A DNA stretch of 64,000 nt from Haliea sp963974125. GTDB lineage: Bacteria > Pseudomonadota > Gammaproteobacteria > Pseudomonadales > Halieaceae. A program made the position numbers and the translations under genes. The DNA lies in assembly GCA_963974125.1 (NCBI GenBank), contig CAXBCH010000017.1, forward strand, positions 25,683 to 89,682, read 5' to 3'. Positions 15,960 to 25,185 of this stretch are shown here, piece after piece. A model generated the notes under the pieces. It worked only from the letters and a program-made list of their open reading frames with translations. It made no database searches and had not been told where the DNA came from. Every line of letters begins with the position of its first letter. Positions within the stretch are counted from its first letter, which is position 1.

Positions 15960-15977
15960 CCGGGCAGTTGTGCCCGG
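15960..15977 (-). promoter_or_regulatory. Perfect 7-bp hairpin in the rpoN-hpf gap
   Basis: The arms CCGGGCA and TGCCCGG flank a 4-base loop, 25 bases upstream of the hpf ATG. No run of T follows, so it is not an intrinsic terminator. It could be a processing or stability element in the rpoN-hpf transcript. Confidence 0.45.
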
Positions 15978-16040
15978 AACTGGCGAGCCGACATGTCAAC
16001 GGCCGCCTGCTAACGTACTGCAGGGCAGTACTCTGGCATT

Positions 16041-17549
16041 CTAGACCAATCTCTTGCGCTCGTTGGAGGGGGGGATCAACAGCATCTCCCGATATTTGGC
16101 CACTGTTCTTCGCGCCACCTGCATGCCCTGTTCTTCCAGCAGGTTGGCGATCTTGTTGTCGCTGAGGGGTTTGCGCGGATTTTCCGCCGCTACCAGCTTG
16201 CGAATCAGCGCCTTGATCGCGGTGGAGGACGCTTCGCCGCCAGCGGTGGTGCCGACATGGCTGGAAAAGAAATACTTGAGCTCAAAAATGCCGCGCGGTG
16301 TGTGCATGTACTTGCGGGTGGTCACCCGCGAAATGGTGGATTCATGCATCTCGACGGCATCGGCAATGTCGTGCAGCACCAGAGGCTTCATCGCCTCCTC
16401 GCCGTGTTCCAGAAAGTTGCGCTGGTGTTCGACAATCTTGCTGGCCACCTTCATCAGGGTCTCGTTGCGGCTGTACAGACTTTTCAGAAACCAGCGCGCC
16501 TCCTGCAGGTTGTCCTTGAGAAAGGTGTTGTCGGCGCTGCTGTCGGCTCGCTTGATGAGGCTGGCATAGCTGTCGTTGATGCGCAAGCGCGGGGCGATGT
16601 CAGGGTTGAGCTCCACTACCCAGCGGCCGTTGCGCTTGCTGACAAACACGTCCGGGACCACATATTCGGTGGTGTCATCGCCAAGGTTTTCACCCGGATT
16701 GGGATCCAGTGAGCGGATCAGGTCCAGCGCCGCCTTGAGCTGGTCCTCGTCCAGGCGCATGCGCCGCATGATCTGCCTGTAGTCGCCGCTGCCCAGCTGC
16801 GCCATGTGCCGGCTGACCATCAGCCTGGCTTGTTCCAGCCAGGGCGTGTCGGCGGGCTTCTGCTGCAGTTGTACCAGCAGGCACTCCTGCAGGTCGCGGG
16901 TGCAGACGCCCGCGGGTTCGAACTGTTGCAGGCAGTGCAATACGGCAATGACCTCGTCGACGTCGATATCCAGCTCCGGCGTCAGCGCTTGATGGATGTC
17001 CTCGACGCTGGTCTGCAGCCTGCCGTTGCTGTCCGTGGCGTCGATCAGGGCCAGTGCGATCACCCTGTCGGTGTCCGACAGGCGGGTCAGGTTGAGCTGC
17101 CAGCGCAGCAGATCCTGCAGGCTTTCGCTGGCATTGTTGCGGCTGTCATAGTCACCGTCGAAGCTGTCTTCACCGCCGCCGCCGCCGGGAGCCGCGGAGG
17201 AGGAGGGCATCAGGTCCTCCCACTGGGTGTCCACCGGCAGCTCCTCGGGCAGGCTGCCCGGCTGCCAGTCCTCAGCCAGGTTCTGGCTGCCGGCAGAGTC
17301 GCTCTCCAGGCTGTCCAGCAGGCTGTCGCCGCTCTGGTCGCTGCTGCGCTCGAGGCGCGTGGTATTGTCCACCTCCACTTCGCCGTCAAAATCGTCTTCC
17401 GCCAGCTCCAGTAGCGGGTTGCTGTCCAGGGCTTGCTGGATTTCCTGCTGCAGGTCCAGAGTGCTCAGCTGCAGCAGCCGGATAGCCTGCTGGAGCTGGG
17501 GTGTCATGGTCAGCTGTTGGCCAAGCTTGAGCTGAAGCGACTGTTTCAT
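16041..17549 (-). CDS. rpoN: RNA polymerase sigma-54 factor
   Basis: Sigma-54 (502 aa) directs RNA polymerase to -24/-12 promoters under enhancer-binding activators. The Gln/Leu-rich region I (LKLGQQLTMTPQLQQAIRLLQLS), a variable acidic region II (residues about 50-140), the core-binding and DNA-binding domains, and the RpoN box ARRTVAKYRE near the C-terminus are all present. The length is near the family norm. It lies downstream of lptB with a gap of 127 bases that holds a candidate promoter. Confidence 0.98.
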   Translation of the reverse strand: MKQSLQLKLGQQLTMTPQLQQAIRLLQLSTLDLQQEIQQALDSNPLLELAEDDFDGEVEVDNTTRLERSSDQSGDSLLDSLESDSAGSQNLAEDWQPGSLPEELPVDTQWEDLMPSSSAAPGGGGGEDSFDGDYDSRNNASESLQDLLRWQLNLTRLSDTDRVIALALIDATDSNGRLQTSVEDIHQALTPELDIDVDEVIAVLHCLQQFEPAGVCTRDLQECLLVQLQQKPADTPWLEQARLMVSRHMAQLGSGDYRQIMRRMRLDEDQLKAALDLIRSLDPNPGENLGDDTTEYVVPDVFVSKRNGRWVVELNPDIAPRLRINDSYASLIKRADSSADNTFLKDNLQEARWFLKSLYSRNETLMKVASKIVEHQRNFLEHGEEAMKPLVLHDIADAVEMHESTISRVTTRKYMHTPRGIFELKYFFSSHVGTTAGGEASSTAIKALIRKLVAAENPRKPLSDNKIANLLEEQGMQVARRTVAKYREMLLIPPSNERKRLV

Positions 17550-17599
17550 CGGTGTGCTGGCGTCATCCCGGGTACCATCTTGGATGGGGTTGTCGGGTG

Positions 17600-17629
17600 A
17601 GTGTAGCGCCGGCCGACGTGGCCGCGCAA
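17600..17629 (-). promoter_or_regulatory. Candidate sigma-70 promoter for rpoN
   Basis: Read on the minus strand, TTGCGC (17629-17624) and TACACT (17605-17600) are separated by 18 bases in the lptB-rpoN gap. Predicted initiation is about 45 bases before the rpoN ATG. The call is by pattern only. Confidence 0.4.
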
Positions 17630-17676
17630 CAGGGTGGCGCGAATTTTGCTAGAGCGTCGCTGGCCAGGGGCCGGGA

Positions 17677-18402
17677 TCACAGCCGGAAGTGTTCGCCGAG
17701 ATACACCTTGCGCACGCGCGGGCTGTCCAGCACCTCCTGGGCGGTACCCTCGGCGATGATGTGGCCCTCACCAACGATGAAGGCGCGCTCGCAGATATCC
17801 AGGGTGTCGCGCACGTTGTGATCGGTGATCAAAACCCCGATGCCGCGCTTGCGCAGATGGGTAATGATGTCCTTGATGTCACTGACCGAGATCGGGTCAA
17901 CGCCGGCGAAGGGTTCATCCAGCAGGATGAAGTCCGGCTCGGTGGCCAGTGCCCTGGCGATCTCCACCCGGCGGCGCTCGCCGCCAGACAGGGACTGTCC
18001 GAGATTGTTGCGCAGGTGGGTGAGGTGGAATTCCTCCAGCAGGCGGTCGCAGTGGCTGTGGCGCTCCTGCCTGTTCAGGTCAGGACGTGTTTCCAGTATT
18101 GCCAGCAGGTTGTCCTGTACCGACAGCTTGCGAAAGATCGACGCTTCCTGGGGCAGGTAGCCCAGCCCCCGGCGTGCGCGCTCATGCATGGACAGGGCAG
18201 TGATGTCCTCGCCGTTGAGCTCGATCCTGCCGGCATCGGCGGCGATAATGCCGACAATCATGTAAAAACAGGTGGTCTTGCCGGCGCCGTTGGGACCCAG
18301 CAGGCCCACGACTTCGCCGCTGCCCAGTTCCACGGAAACGTCCACCACGACCTTGCGCCCGCGGTAGGCCTTGGCCAGATTACTCGCTTTCAGTCGCGCC
18401 AC
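17677..18402 (-). CDS. lptB: LPS export ABC transporter ATPase LptB
   Basis: LptB (241 aa) powers LptFG extraction of LPS from the inner membrane. Walker A GPNGAGKTTCFY (about residues 36-47), the Q-loop, the ABC signature SLSGGERRRVEIARAL and Walker B FILLDEPFAGVDP are intact, and the C-terminal HVRKVYLGEHFRL-like end (here RVRKVYLGEHFRL) is typical. It overlaps the end of lptA by 23 bases. The partner genes lptF and lptG are not in this window, as expected. Confidence 0.98.
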   Translation of the reverse strand: MARLKASNLAKAYRGRKVVVDVSVELGSGEVVGLLGPNGAGKTTCFYMIVGIIAADAGRIELNGEDITALSMHERARRGLGYLPQEASIFRKLSVQDNLLAILETRPDLNRQERHSHCDRLLEEFHLTHLRNNLGQSLSGGERRRVEIARALATEPDFILLDEPFAGVDPISVSDIKDIITHLRKRGIGVLITDHNVRDTLDICERAFIVGEGHIIAEGTAQEVLDSPRVRKVYLGEHFRL

Positions 18403-18964
18403 TGGCTGCTCCGTTTGCCTCGTCGCCCTCGAGGGCCTGCGCGGGAATCACTACCTCGACCCTGCCGCCGTCTTCGCGGCGGCCGGAATCGGCGCGCACC
18501 CGTTGCTCTGCCATGTAGTAGTCGATGCTGTCACCGGTGACGATCGACCCCTCCTGTTCGATACGGGCCTGTCGCGTCAGGTTTACCCGTTCTTCCGCCT
18601 GGAAATACTCGATGCGCTGGGCGGCGGCGTGGACGATGCCCTTGTCGGCCTCGGGCTGTTGCTGCAGGCGCGCGGGTCTGCCTTCGGCGAGGATACGGTC
18701 CGCGGCCATCTGCTGGTGGAAAACGGTGATCTTCTCTGCCTCTATTTGCAGGCTGCCCTGCTGCAGGCGCACATTGCCGGTATATTCGGTGAAGCCCTGG
18801 CGCTCGTCCCGCAGGGCCTGATCGGCGCTGATGCGGATGGGCTGTTGCCGGTCCTCGGGCAGGGCGATGGCGCCCGGCGCCAGCAGCAGCCAGGCCGCGG
18901 CGGCGAGTGCCACGCGCAGCGACCGGCAGAGAGCGTGTCCCGGATCAGGAGCCTGTCGGAACAT
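18380..18964 (-). CDS. lptA: Periplasmic LPS transport protein LptA
   Basis: LptA (about 194 aa) forms the periplasmic beta-jellyroll bridge that carries LPS between LptC and LptD. A signal peptide is clear (SLRVALAAAAWLLLAPGAIA, cleavage near residue 34), followed by the OstA-type body with PIRISADQALRDERQGFTEYTGNVRLQQGSLQIEA-like features of the family. I chose ATG 18962-18964 (MFRQAPD); an ATG five codons earlier is also possible. The gene overlaps lptC by 20 bases and lptB by 23 bases, so the three are one translational unit. Confidence 0.94.
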   Translation of the reverse strand: MFRQAPDPGHALCRSLRVALAAAAWLLLAPGAIALPEDRQQPIRISADQALRDERQGFTEYTGNVRLQQGSLQIEAEKITVFHQQMAADRILAEGRPARLQQQPEADKGIVHAAAQRIEYFQAEERVNLTRQARIEQEGSIVTGDSIDYYMAEQRVRADSGRREDGGRVEVVIPAQALEGDEANGAASGATESE

Positions 18965-19505
18965 ATATGCCCTCCACATTGGGCTGCAGCAGAATGGTTT
19001 CGTTGGCGAGGTCGGTGAACATGCCGTCGGCTCGCAGGATATTGCCGTCCAGTTGCGCGGTCACCGCGACTTGCGACCTGGCGGTACGCAGCCTGAGATT
19101 CAGGGTCATGGCCTCCGCTTGCAGGGTGCCCCCTGACTGGTCGTTGCTGAGCACCACATCCCGGCGCAGGATCAGCAAGCCGCCGGGGTGTTCGAGCCTG
19201 CCCAGCTCTGACCTCGCAGACCAGGTACGGTTGTTGCCGTCGTGCGAGTAGAAGCGTGGCTGCTGCAGTTCTGAGACATTCTCCCGCGTAAAGTGTTCAA
19301 TTCGCTCGGCCTCCATAACCTCGGCCAGTGCACCGTCTTCGGCAAAGGACATACTGCGGGTATCGAGCAAGTAGGTCTGCACCAGCTCCGCATCCCCCTG
19401 CAACAGGGGTCGGTCGATGCCGCCGTCACCGACCAGCGACCAGTACCACAGGGCGAGCGAGGCCAGCACCGCAGTCAGCAACCAGGCTCTCTTGCTGGCG
19501 CCCAT
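18945..19505 (-). CDS. lptC: LPS export membrane protein LptC
   Basis: LptC (186 aa) is the bitopic protein that receives LPS from LptBFG and hands it to LptA. A single N-terminal membrane segment (AWLLTAVLASLALWYWSLV, residues about 7-25) is followed by the jellyroll domain with LRRDVVLSNDQSGGTLQAEAMTL-type strands. Its ATG overlaps the kdsC stop in an ATGA junction. Confidence 0.94.
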   Translation of the reverse strand: MGASKRAWLLTAVLASLALWYWSLVGDGGIDRPLLQGDAELVQTYLLDTRSMSFAEDGALAEVMEAERIEHFTRENVSELQQPRFYSHDGNNRTWSARSELGRLEHPGGLLILRRDVVLSNDQSGGTLQAEAMTLNLRLRTARSQVAVTAQLDGNILRADGMFTDLANETILLQPNVEGIYVPTGS

Positions 19506-20041
19506 CAGTTGAACTCCGCGACGGTGGCCAACCACTCGCCCCGCAGCTGCAGCAGCCACTCGCAGGCCTCCCGTACCGCCCCGGCACCGCCGTTGGCGGC
19601 ACTGCACCAATCGGCTGCCGCCCGTACCTCGGCCACCGCATCGGCTACCGTCAGCCCCAGTCCGGCGGCCCTGATGGCGCCGAGATCGGGCAGGTCGTCG
19701 CCCATGTAGGCACACTGTGCCAGGTCCAGGTCCAGGCTTGCACACAATTCGTTCAGGGCGGTCAGCTTGTCCTCCCGGCCCTCAACGAGGTGCGTTATCC
19801 CCAGTTCTGCGGCGCGGCGTCCGACCACCCCGGATTTGCGGCCGGTAATGATGGCTATCGTGATCCCGGCGCGTTGCAGCAACTTGATGCCGAGTCCGTC
19901 CTTGATATTGAAGGCCTTGAGTTCACTGCCGTCACTGGCGTAGATCACGCGGCCATCGCTCAGCACCCCGTCCACATCCAGGGCCAGCAACCTGATGCCC
20001 TGAGCCATTGCTTCGGTGGTGGTGTTCGCGGTGGCGGTCAT
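19505..20041 (-). CDS. kdsC: 3-deoxy-D-manno-octulosonate 8-phosphate phosphatase
   Basis: KdsC (178 aa) dephosphorylates Kdo 8-phosphate in the Kdo pathway for LPS inner core. It is a HAD phosphatase with no cap domain: motif I DVDGVLSDGR (near residue 22), motif II ITGRKS and motif III GDDLPDLGAI. I chose ATG 20039-20041, two bases after the kdsD stop, over a TTG three codons earlier. The next gene, lptC, starts inside its stop codon. Confidence 0.95.
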   Translation of the reverse strand: MTATANTTTEAMAQGIRLLALDVDGVLSDGRVIYASDGSELKAFNIKDGLGIKLLQRAGITIAIITGRKSGVVGRRAAELGITHLVEGREDKLTALNELCASLDLDLAQCAYMGDDLPDLGAIRAAGLGLTVADAVAEVRAAADWCSAANGGAGAVREACEWLLQLRGEWLATVAEFN

Positions 20042-20042
20042 C

Positions 20043-21020
20043 TCAGGCAATACCCGCCTGCAGCAGACTCATCAGGTGCAGTACCCCGACCATCCCGTTG
20101 TTGTCCTTGACCACGAGGGAGCTGATCTTGTTCTCCTCCATGATCCGCAGGGCTTCCGCCGCCAGCATATTGGGGGCAATGGTCTTGGCGTTGTGGGTCA
20201 TCAGGGCGCTGATCAGGGTGCTGCGGACGTCGACGTTTTCATCCAGTGCCCGGCGCAGGTCACCGTCGGTGAAGATGCCGAGCAGCTGGCCGTCGGTGCC
20301 GGTGACCGTAGTCATGCCCAGGCCCTTGCGGCTGATTTCCAGCAGGGCCTCTGCCAGCACGGTGTCGGCCTGCACCCGGGGGATGGCGGCGCCGGTGTGC
20401 ATGACATCCTCGACCTTGAGCAGGAGTTTCTTGCCGAGGGTGCCGCCGGGATGGGAGAAAGCAAAGTCTTCCGCCGTGAAACCGCGCGCTTCCAGCAGGG
20501 CAATGGCCAGCGCATCGCCCATGACCAGCGCGGTAGTGGTGCTGGAGGTGGGCGCCAGGTTCAGCGGGCAGGCCTCGGTCGCCACGCCGGTATTCAGGTG
20601 CGCATCGGCCGCCTCGGCCAGCGGGGAGCGCGAGTCCCCGGTCATGCTGACCAGGGGAATGCCCAGGCGCTTCAGCAGTGGCAGCAGGGTGACGACCTCC
20701 GGGGAGCGACCGCTGTTGGACAGGGCGATGACGGCATCATCGGCGGTAATCATGCCGATATCACCGTGACTGGCCTCTGCCGGATGCACGTAGAACGCGG
20801 GTGTGCCGGTGCTGGCCAGCGTGGCTGCGATCTTGTTGGCGATGTGGCCGGATTTGCCCATCCCGGTAACGATCACCCGGCCGCGTATCTCCAGCAGCAA
20901 CTCGCAGGCTGTACCGAAGCTGCCGTCGATCCGTTGCTCGAGTGCGGCCACCGCATCGCACTCCATGCGGATGGTGCGCCGCGCGGAAGCAACGTAGCTG
21001 TCGTGATCATGTGCGTGCAT
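20043..21020 (-). CDS. kdsD: D-arabinose 5-phosphate isomerase
   Basis: KdsD (325 aa) converts ribulose 5-phosphate to arabinose 5-phosphate, the first committed step towards Kdo. An SIS domain (residues about 40-180, with GMGKSGHIANKIAATLASTGTPAFYVHPAEASHGD-type motifs and the HPGGTLGKKLL motif near residue 195) is followed by two CBS domains (about 205-325). The ATG at 21018-21020 (MHAHDHDSYV) gives the normal length; longer upstream frame is non-coding. It is 14 bases after yrbG. Confidence 0.96.
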   Translation of the reverse strand: MHAHDHDSYVASARRTIRMECDAVAALEQRIDGSFGTACELLLEIRGRVIVTGMGKSGHIANKIAATLASTGTPAFYVHPAEASHGDIGMITADDAVIALSNSGRSPEVVTLLPLLKRLGIPLVSMTGDSRSPLAEAADAHLNTGVATEACPLNLAPTSSTTTALVMGDALAIALLEARGFTAEDFAFSHPGGTLGKKLLLKVEDVMHTGAAIPRVQADTVLAEALLEISRKGLGMTTVTGTDGQLLGIFTDGDLRRALDENVDVRSTLISALMTHNAKTIAPNMLAAEALRIMEENKISSLVVKDNNGMVGVLHLMSLLQAGIA

Positions 21021-21034
21021 GGTGGCGAGGTGGC

Positions 21035-22012
21035 TCAGCGGGTCCGGTACAGCCAGTAATAGTACAGGGCGTACAGCGAGAGTAACAGTACGCCCACCGA
21101 GCGGCCCAGATAGGCTTGCCCGCCGTTGCCCGACTTGCGCCGGCCGCGGCTGAGAAAGATTGCCGCGGCGAGCAGCACCGTCATGGCGGTCATGGTCAGG
21201 TAGTCCCGGTACAGGACCATGGGTTCGAGCACCTCCGGCGTGACCAGGCCTGGTATTGCCATTACCGCCAGCAGGTTGAACAGATTGGAGCCAATGATAT
21301 TGCCAACGGCGATATCGGTGTGACCGCGCAGGGCGCCAGCGAGGGTTGCCGCCAGCTCGGGCAGGCTGGTGCCGATGGCGACCACGGTCAGGCCAATCAC
21401 CAGTTGCGACACGCCGAGGTATTCCGCCACATGAGTGGCCCCCCATACCAGCAGCCGGGAACTGGCTACCAGCAGCAGCAAGCCGAGAAAGAAGGTGAAC
21501 CAGGCCTTGCCCAGGCCGAGCGGAGCCGCCGTGATGCTGGATACCTCCTGCAGCAGTTCGGGGTCGGCCTCCTCGCTGCGCACGATCTGGATCATGATGA
21601 TGGTGAGGGTGGCCAGCATGATCAGGCCGTCCACGCGCGACAGCACACCGTCCAGGATCAACAGGGCAGTGCCCAGGGTCACCATGAGCAGTGCCGGCAG
21701 TTCGCGCCGCATGCAGCCCGGCTGCACCGTCATCGGGGCAAGTATCAGGGTCGCTCCCAGGACCAGGCCAATATTGGCAATGTTGGAGCCGATGGCATTG
21801 CCGATGGCGAGTTCGCCGGCGTCCGACAGGGCCGCGGTAATCGAGACCAGAATCTCGGGTGCGGAGGTGCCGACAGAGACGATGGTGAGACCGATGATGA
21901 TGGGTGAGAGCCCCATGTTGGAGGCAATCGCTGCTGCGCCGGTGACAAACAGGTCGGCGCTCTTGATCAGGACGACGAATCCGACAAGGATGGCGGCTGT
22001 GGCTAACAGCAT
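21035..22012 (-). CDS. yrbG: Calcium/sodium antiporter YrbG
   Basis: This is a 325-residue CaCA-superfamily cation antiporter with about ten membrane segments. The two inverted alpha-repeats are seen as GLTIVSVGTSAPEILVSITA followed by AIGNAIGSNIANIGLVLG (residues about 40-90) and GLTVVAIGTSLPELAATLAG followed by AVGNIIGSNLFNLLAVM (about 205-255). The acidic residues in SAPE and SLPE are the usual ion ligands. It is the first gene of the yrbG-kdsD-kdsC-lptCAB run and is divergent from mlaC, where mlaFED would normally stand. Confidence 0.95.
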   Translation of the reverse strand: MLLATAAILVGFVVLIKSADLFVTGAAAIASNMGLSPIIIGLTIVSVGTSAPEILVSITAALSDAGELAIGNAIGSNIANIGLVLGATLILAPMTVQPGCMRRELPALLMVTLGTALLILDGVLSRVDGLIMLATLTIIMIQIVRSEEADPELLQEVSSITAAPLGLGKAWFTFFLGLLLLVASSRLLVWGATHVAEYLGVSQLVIGLTVVAIGTSLPELAATLAGALRGHTDIAVGNIIGSNLFNLLAVMAIPGLVTPEVLEPMVLYRDYLTMTAMTVLLAAAIFLSRGRRKSGNGGQAYLGRSVGVLLLSLYALYYYWLYRTR

Positions 22013-22172
22013 AAGTCTGGAAATCCTGTTAAAGTAGGGGGCTGCCGGGTGATTGAACTGTACCCCTGTGGGGTTGTCAAAATCCGCGCCGGGTGGAGTC
22101 GCCGGGTGCTAGCGTAGCGCCAGTAGTATACAGAGCGTCAGCAAACTTGTAATTCAATTCAAGGATCATGTT

Positions 22173-22862
22173 ATGAAGCGATTGCTGCATTTTGCCGCGA
22201 CGGTGGTGCTGGCTGGAACGACAGCCATGGCCGGCGCAGTGGACACCAATCCACCCGAGGGTGCTCACGAAGTCGTGCGCCAGGCGACGCAAGCCGTCAT
22301 GTCGACGGTGGACGAAGCGCAGGCTTATATCGATGCCGAGCCCGACCGGTTCTACGATCAGCTGCAGGACATTCTCGACCCGGTAGTCGACTTCCGCGGC
22401 TTTGCTCGCGGCGTCATGGGGCCCTACGCCAGCAGCGAGCGCTACCGCTCCCTGGATGCGGAGGGCCGCGAGCAGCTGCGCGGGCAACTGGAGCGGTTTA
22501 CCGAGGTGATGCGTGTGGGCCTGGTGCGCACCTATGGCAAGGGGCTGCTGGCCTTTGGCGGTTCCCGCATTGAGGTGCCCGAGCTCAGCGAGGAGGAGGC
22601 CGCCGGTTCCCGCGCGGCGGTGCGGCAGCTGATATTCAGCGACGGCAGTGAGCCCTATGTGCTGGTCTACCACATGGGGCGCGACAAGGACGGCGCCTGG
22701 AAGCTACGCAACATGGTTATCGAGAATGTGAATCTCGGTGAAATCTACCGCAGCCAGTTCGAATCCGCCGCTCGCAAGCATGACGGCGACCTGGACCAGG
22801 TGATCGCGGGCTGGACCGCAGTCGAGATCGAGACCGAAACCGAAACCGAAACCGAGACCTGA
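22173..22862 (+). CDS. mlaC: MlaC/Ttg2D-type periplasmic phospholipid-binding protein
   Basis: MlaC (229 aa) is the periplasmic lipid chaperone of the Mla system that shuttles phospholipid between the outer-membrane MlaA complex and the MlaFEDB ABC transporter. A signal peptide (residues 1-22, ending TAMAGA) and the Ttg2 domain (VVDFRGFARGVMGPYA, then YGKGLLAFGG and a WKLRNMVIENVNLGEIYRSQF-type ending) are present. AAGGA lies 7 bases before the ATG. The genes mlaF, mlaE, mlaD and mlaB, normally beside it, are absent here. The last 12 residues are a Glu-Ile/Thr tail made by a hexanucleotide repeat. Confidence 0.93.
   Translation: MKRLLHFAATVVLAGTTAMAGAVDTNPPEGAHEVVRQATQAVMSTVDEAQAYIDAEPDRFYDQLQDILDPVVDFRGFARGVMGPYASSERYRSLDAEGREQLRGQLERFTEVMRVGLVRTYGKGLLAFGGSRIEVPELSEEEAAGSRAAVRQLIFSDGSEPYVLVYHMGRDKDGAWKLRNMVIENVNLGEIYRSQFESAARKHDGDLDQVIAGWTAVEIETETETETET
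22824..22859 (+). repeat. GA(A/G)ACC hexanucleotide repeat at the mlaC 3' end
   Basis: Six consecutive hexamers (GAGATC, GAGACC, three GAAACC, GAGACC) encode Glu-Ile and then five Glu-Thr pairs immediately before the stop codon. Slippage by one unit keeps the frame and the stop. Confidence 0.9.
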
Positions 22863-22892
22863 GTCCACGCTCCGGGCCGAGTGGCGTGGCCT

Positions 22893-22930
22893 GCGCGGCC
22901 CGACCCGACCCGCGCGGCCCGACCCGACCC
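22893..22930. repeat. Perfect tandem duplication of a 19-bp GC-rich unit
   Basis: The 19-base unit starting GCGCGGCCCGACC occurs twice with no mismatch (22893-22911 and 22912-22930) in the gap between mlaC and ibaG. Each unit itself contains the pentamer CGACC twice, and a further GACC follows. Confidence 0.85.
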
Positions 22931-23011
22931 GACCGGACTCGCCATGGCGGACGAATTCTCCTAGAATGCGCGTCTTTTGCCCCCGATGGGCCAGTTGGTA
23001 GAGGGACAGAC

Positions 23012-23254
23012 ATGATGGATGCGGCAACGGTGACGGCACTGCTGGAAGCTCACCTCGAGGGCTGTCAGATTCAGGTCGAGGGTGCGGGCAACCGCTACGA
23101 TATCACGGTGATCGGCGACCTCTTCGAGGGCAAGCGCCCGGTGCAGCGGCAGCAACTGGTGTACGCCGCGCTCAACGAACAGATAGCCAACGGCAGTATC
23201 CACGCGGTGAATATCCGCACCTTCACCCCCGCGCAGTGGCAGGCCGGCGCCTGA
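23012..23254 (+). CDS. ibaG: BolA-family protein IbaG
   Basis: This is an 80-residue BolA-type protein, which pairs with monothiol glutaredoxin in iron-sulfur handling; IbaG/YrbA is the paralogue encoded before murA in Gammaproteobacteria. The core GAGNRYDITVIGDLFEGKRPVQRQQLVY contains the variable-loop His/Asp region, and the family's C-terminal IHAVNIRTFTPAQW strand-helix is present. Start ATG 23012 is followed at once by another ATG. It precedes murA by 25 bases, the conserved neighbour. Confidence 0.92.
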   Translation: MMDAATVTALLEAHLEGCQIQVEGAGNRYDITVIGDLFEGKRPVQRQQLVYAALNEQIANGSIHAVNIRTFTPAQWQAGA

Positions 23255-23279
23255 CGCGCGGCCCCAGCAGGAGCAGCAA

Positions 23280-24542
<1,263 letters not shown>

Positions 24543-24549
24543 GACTGCC

Positions 24550-25185
24550 ATGACCAAGCCGCTGACCATGGCCCTGACCAAGGGCCGCATCCTCAAGGAG
24601 ACCCTGCCGCTGCTGGCGCGGGCGGGCATTGAGCCGCTGGAAGACATCCACAGCAGCCGCAAACTGATTTTTGCCACTACCCGAGCCGACCTCCAGCTGG
24701 TGGTAATCCGCGGCACCGATGTCCCCACCTATGTACGTCACGGTGCTGCGGACCTGGGCGTGGTCGGCAAGGATATCCTGCTCGAGCACGGTGCCGAGGG
24801 CCTCTACGAGCCCCTGGACCTGGGCATCGCCCGCTGCCGCCTGATGACCGCGGGGCCAGTGGGTTGGCAGGGTGGCGGTGCCCGGGTGCGGGTTGCCACC
24901 AAGTTCGCCAATATCGCCCGGCGTTATTTTGCCGCCCAGGGCGTTCACGCCGATGTCATCAAGCTCTACGGCGCCATGGAACTGGCGCCGATGATGGACC
25001 TGGCTGACTTGATCGTGGATATCGTTGATACCGGCAACACCTTGCGCGCCAATGGTATGGAGCCGCTGGAGGAAATCGCCCACATCAGCTCCCGCCTGAT
25101 CGTCAACAAGGCAGCCATGCGCTCCCACTATCGCGCTATCCAGGGACTGGTGGACCAGCTGGCGGCTGCCGCGGGAGAGTGCTGA
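24550..25185 (+). CDS. hisG: ATP phosphoribosyltransferase, short form (HisG-S)
   Basis: HisG (211 aa) condenses ATP with PRPP in the first step of histidine synthesis. The catalytic domains are present (ALTKGRILKETLPLL at the N-terminus, GAADLGVVGKDIL, and the PRPP loop ADLIVDIVDTGNTLRANG near residue 160). The length shows that the C-terminal ACT-like regulatory domain of long HisG is missing. Short HisG needs HisZ as its regulatory subunit; hisZ is not in this window. It overlaps hisD by one base. Confidence 0.97.
   Translation: MTKPLTMALTKGRILKETLPLLARAGIEPLEDIHSSRKLIFATTRADLQLVVIRGTDVPTYVRHGAADLGVVGKDILLEHGAEGLYEPLDLGIARCRLMTAGPVGWQGGGARVRVATKFANIARRYFAAQGVHADVIKLYGAMELAPMMDLADLIVDIVDTGNTLRANGMEPLEEIAHISSRLIVNKAAMRSHYRAIQGLVDQLAAAAGEC

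Noticed and set aside
22978..23011. A tRNA-like stretch (GCCCCCGATGGGCCAGTTGGTAGAGG) just before ibaG, resembling a tRNA 5' end and D-arm.
   Set aside because: No anticodon arm, T-arm (no TTCGA-type loop) or matching acceptor strand follows; the sequence runs straight into ibaG. It is either chance or a very short relic.
23221..23279. A possible terminator between ibaG and murA.
   Set aside because: No stem with a T-run is visible; the two genes are probably co-transcribed.
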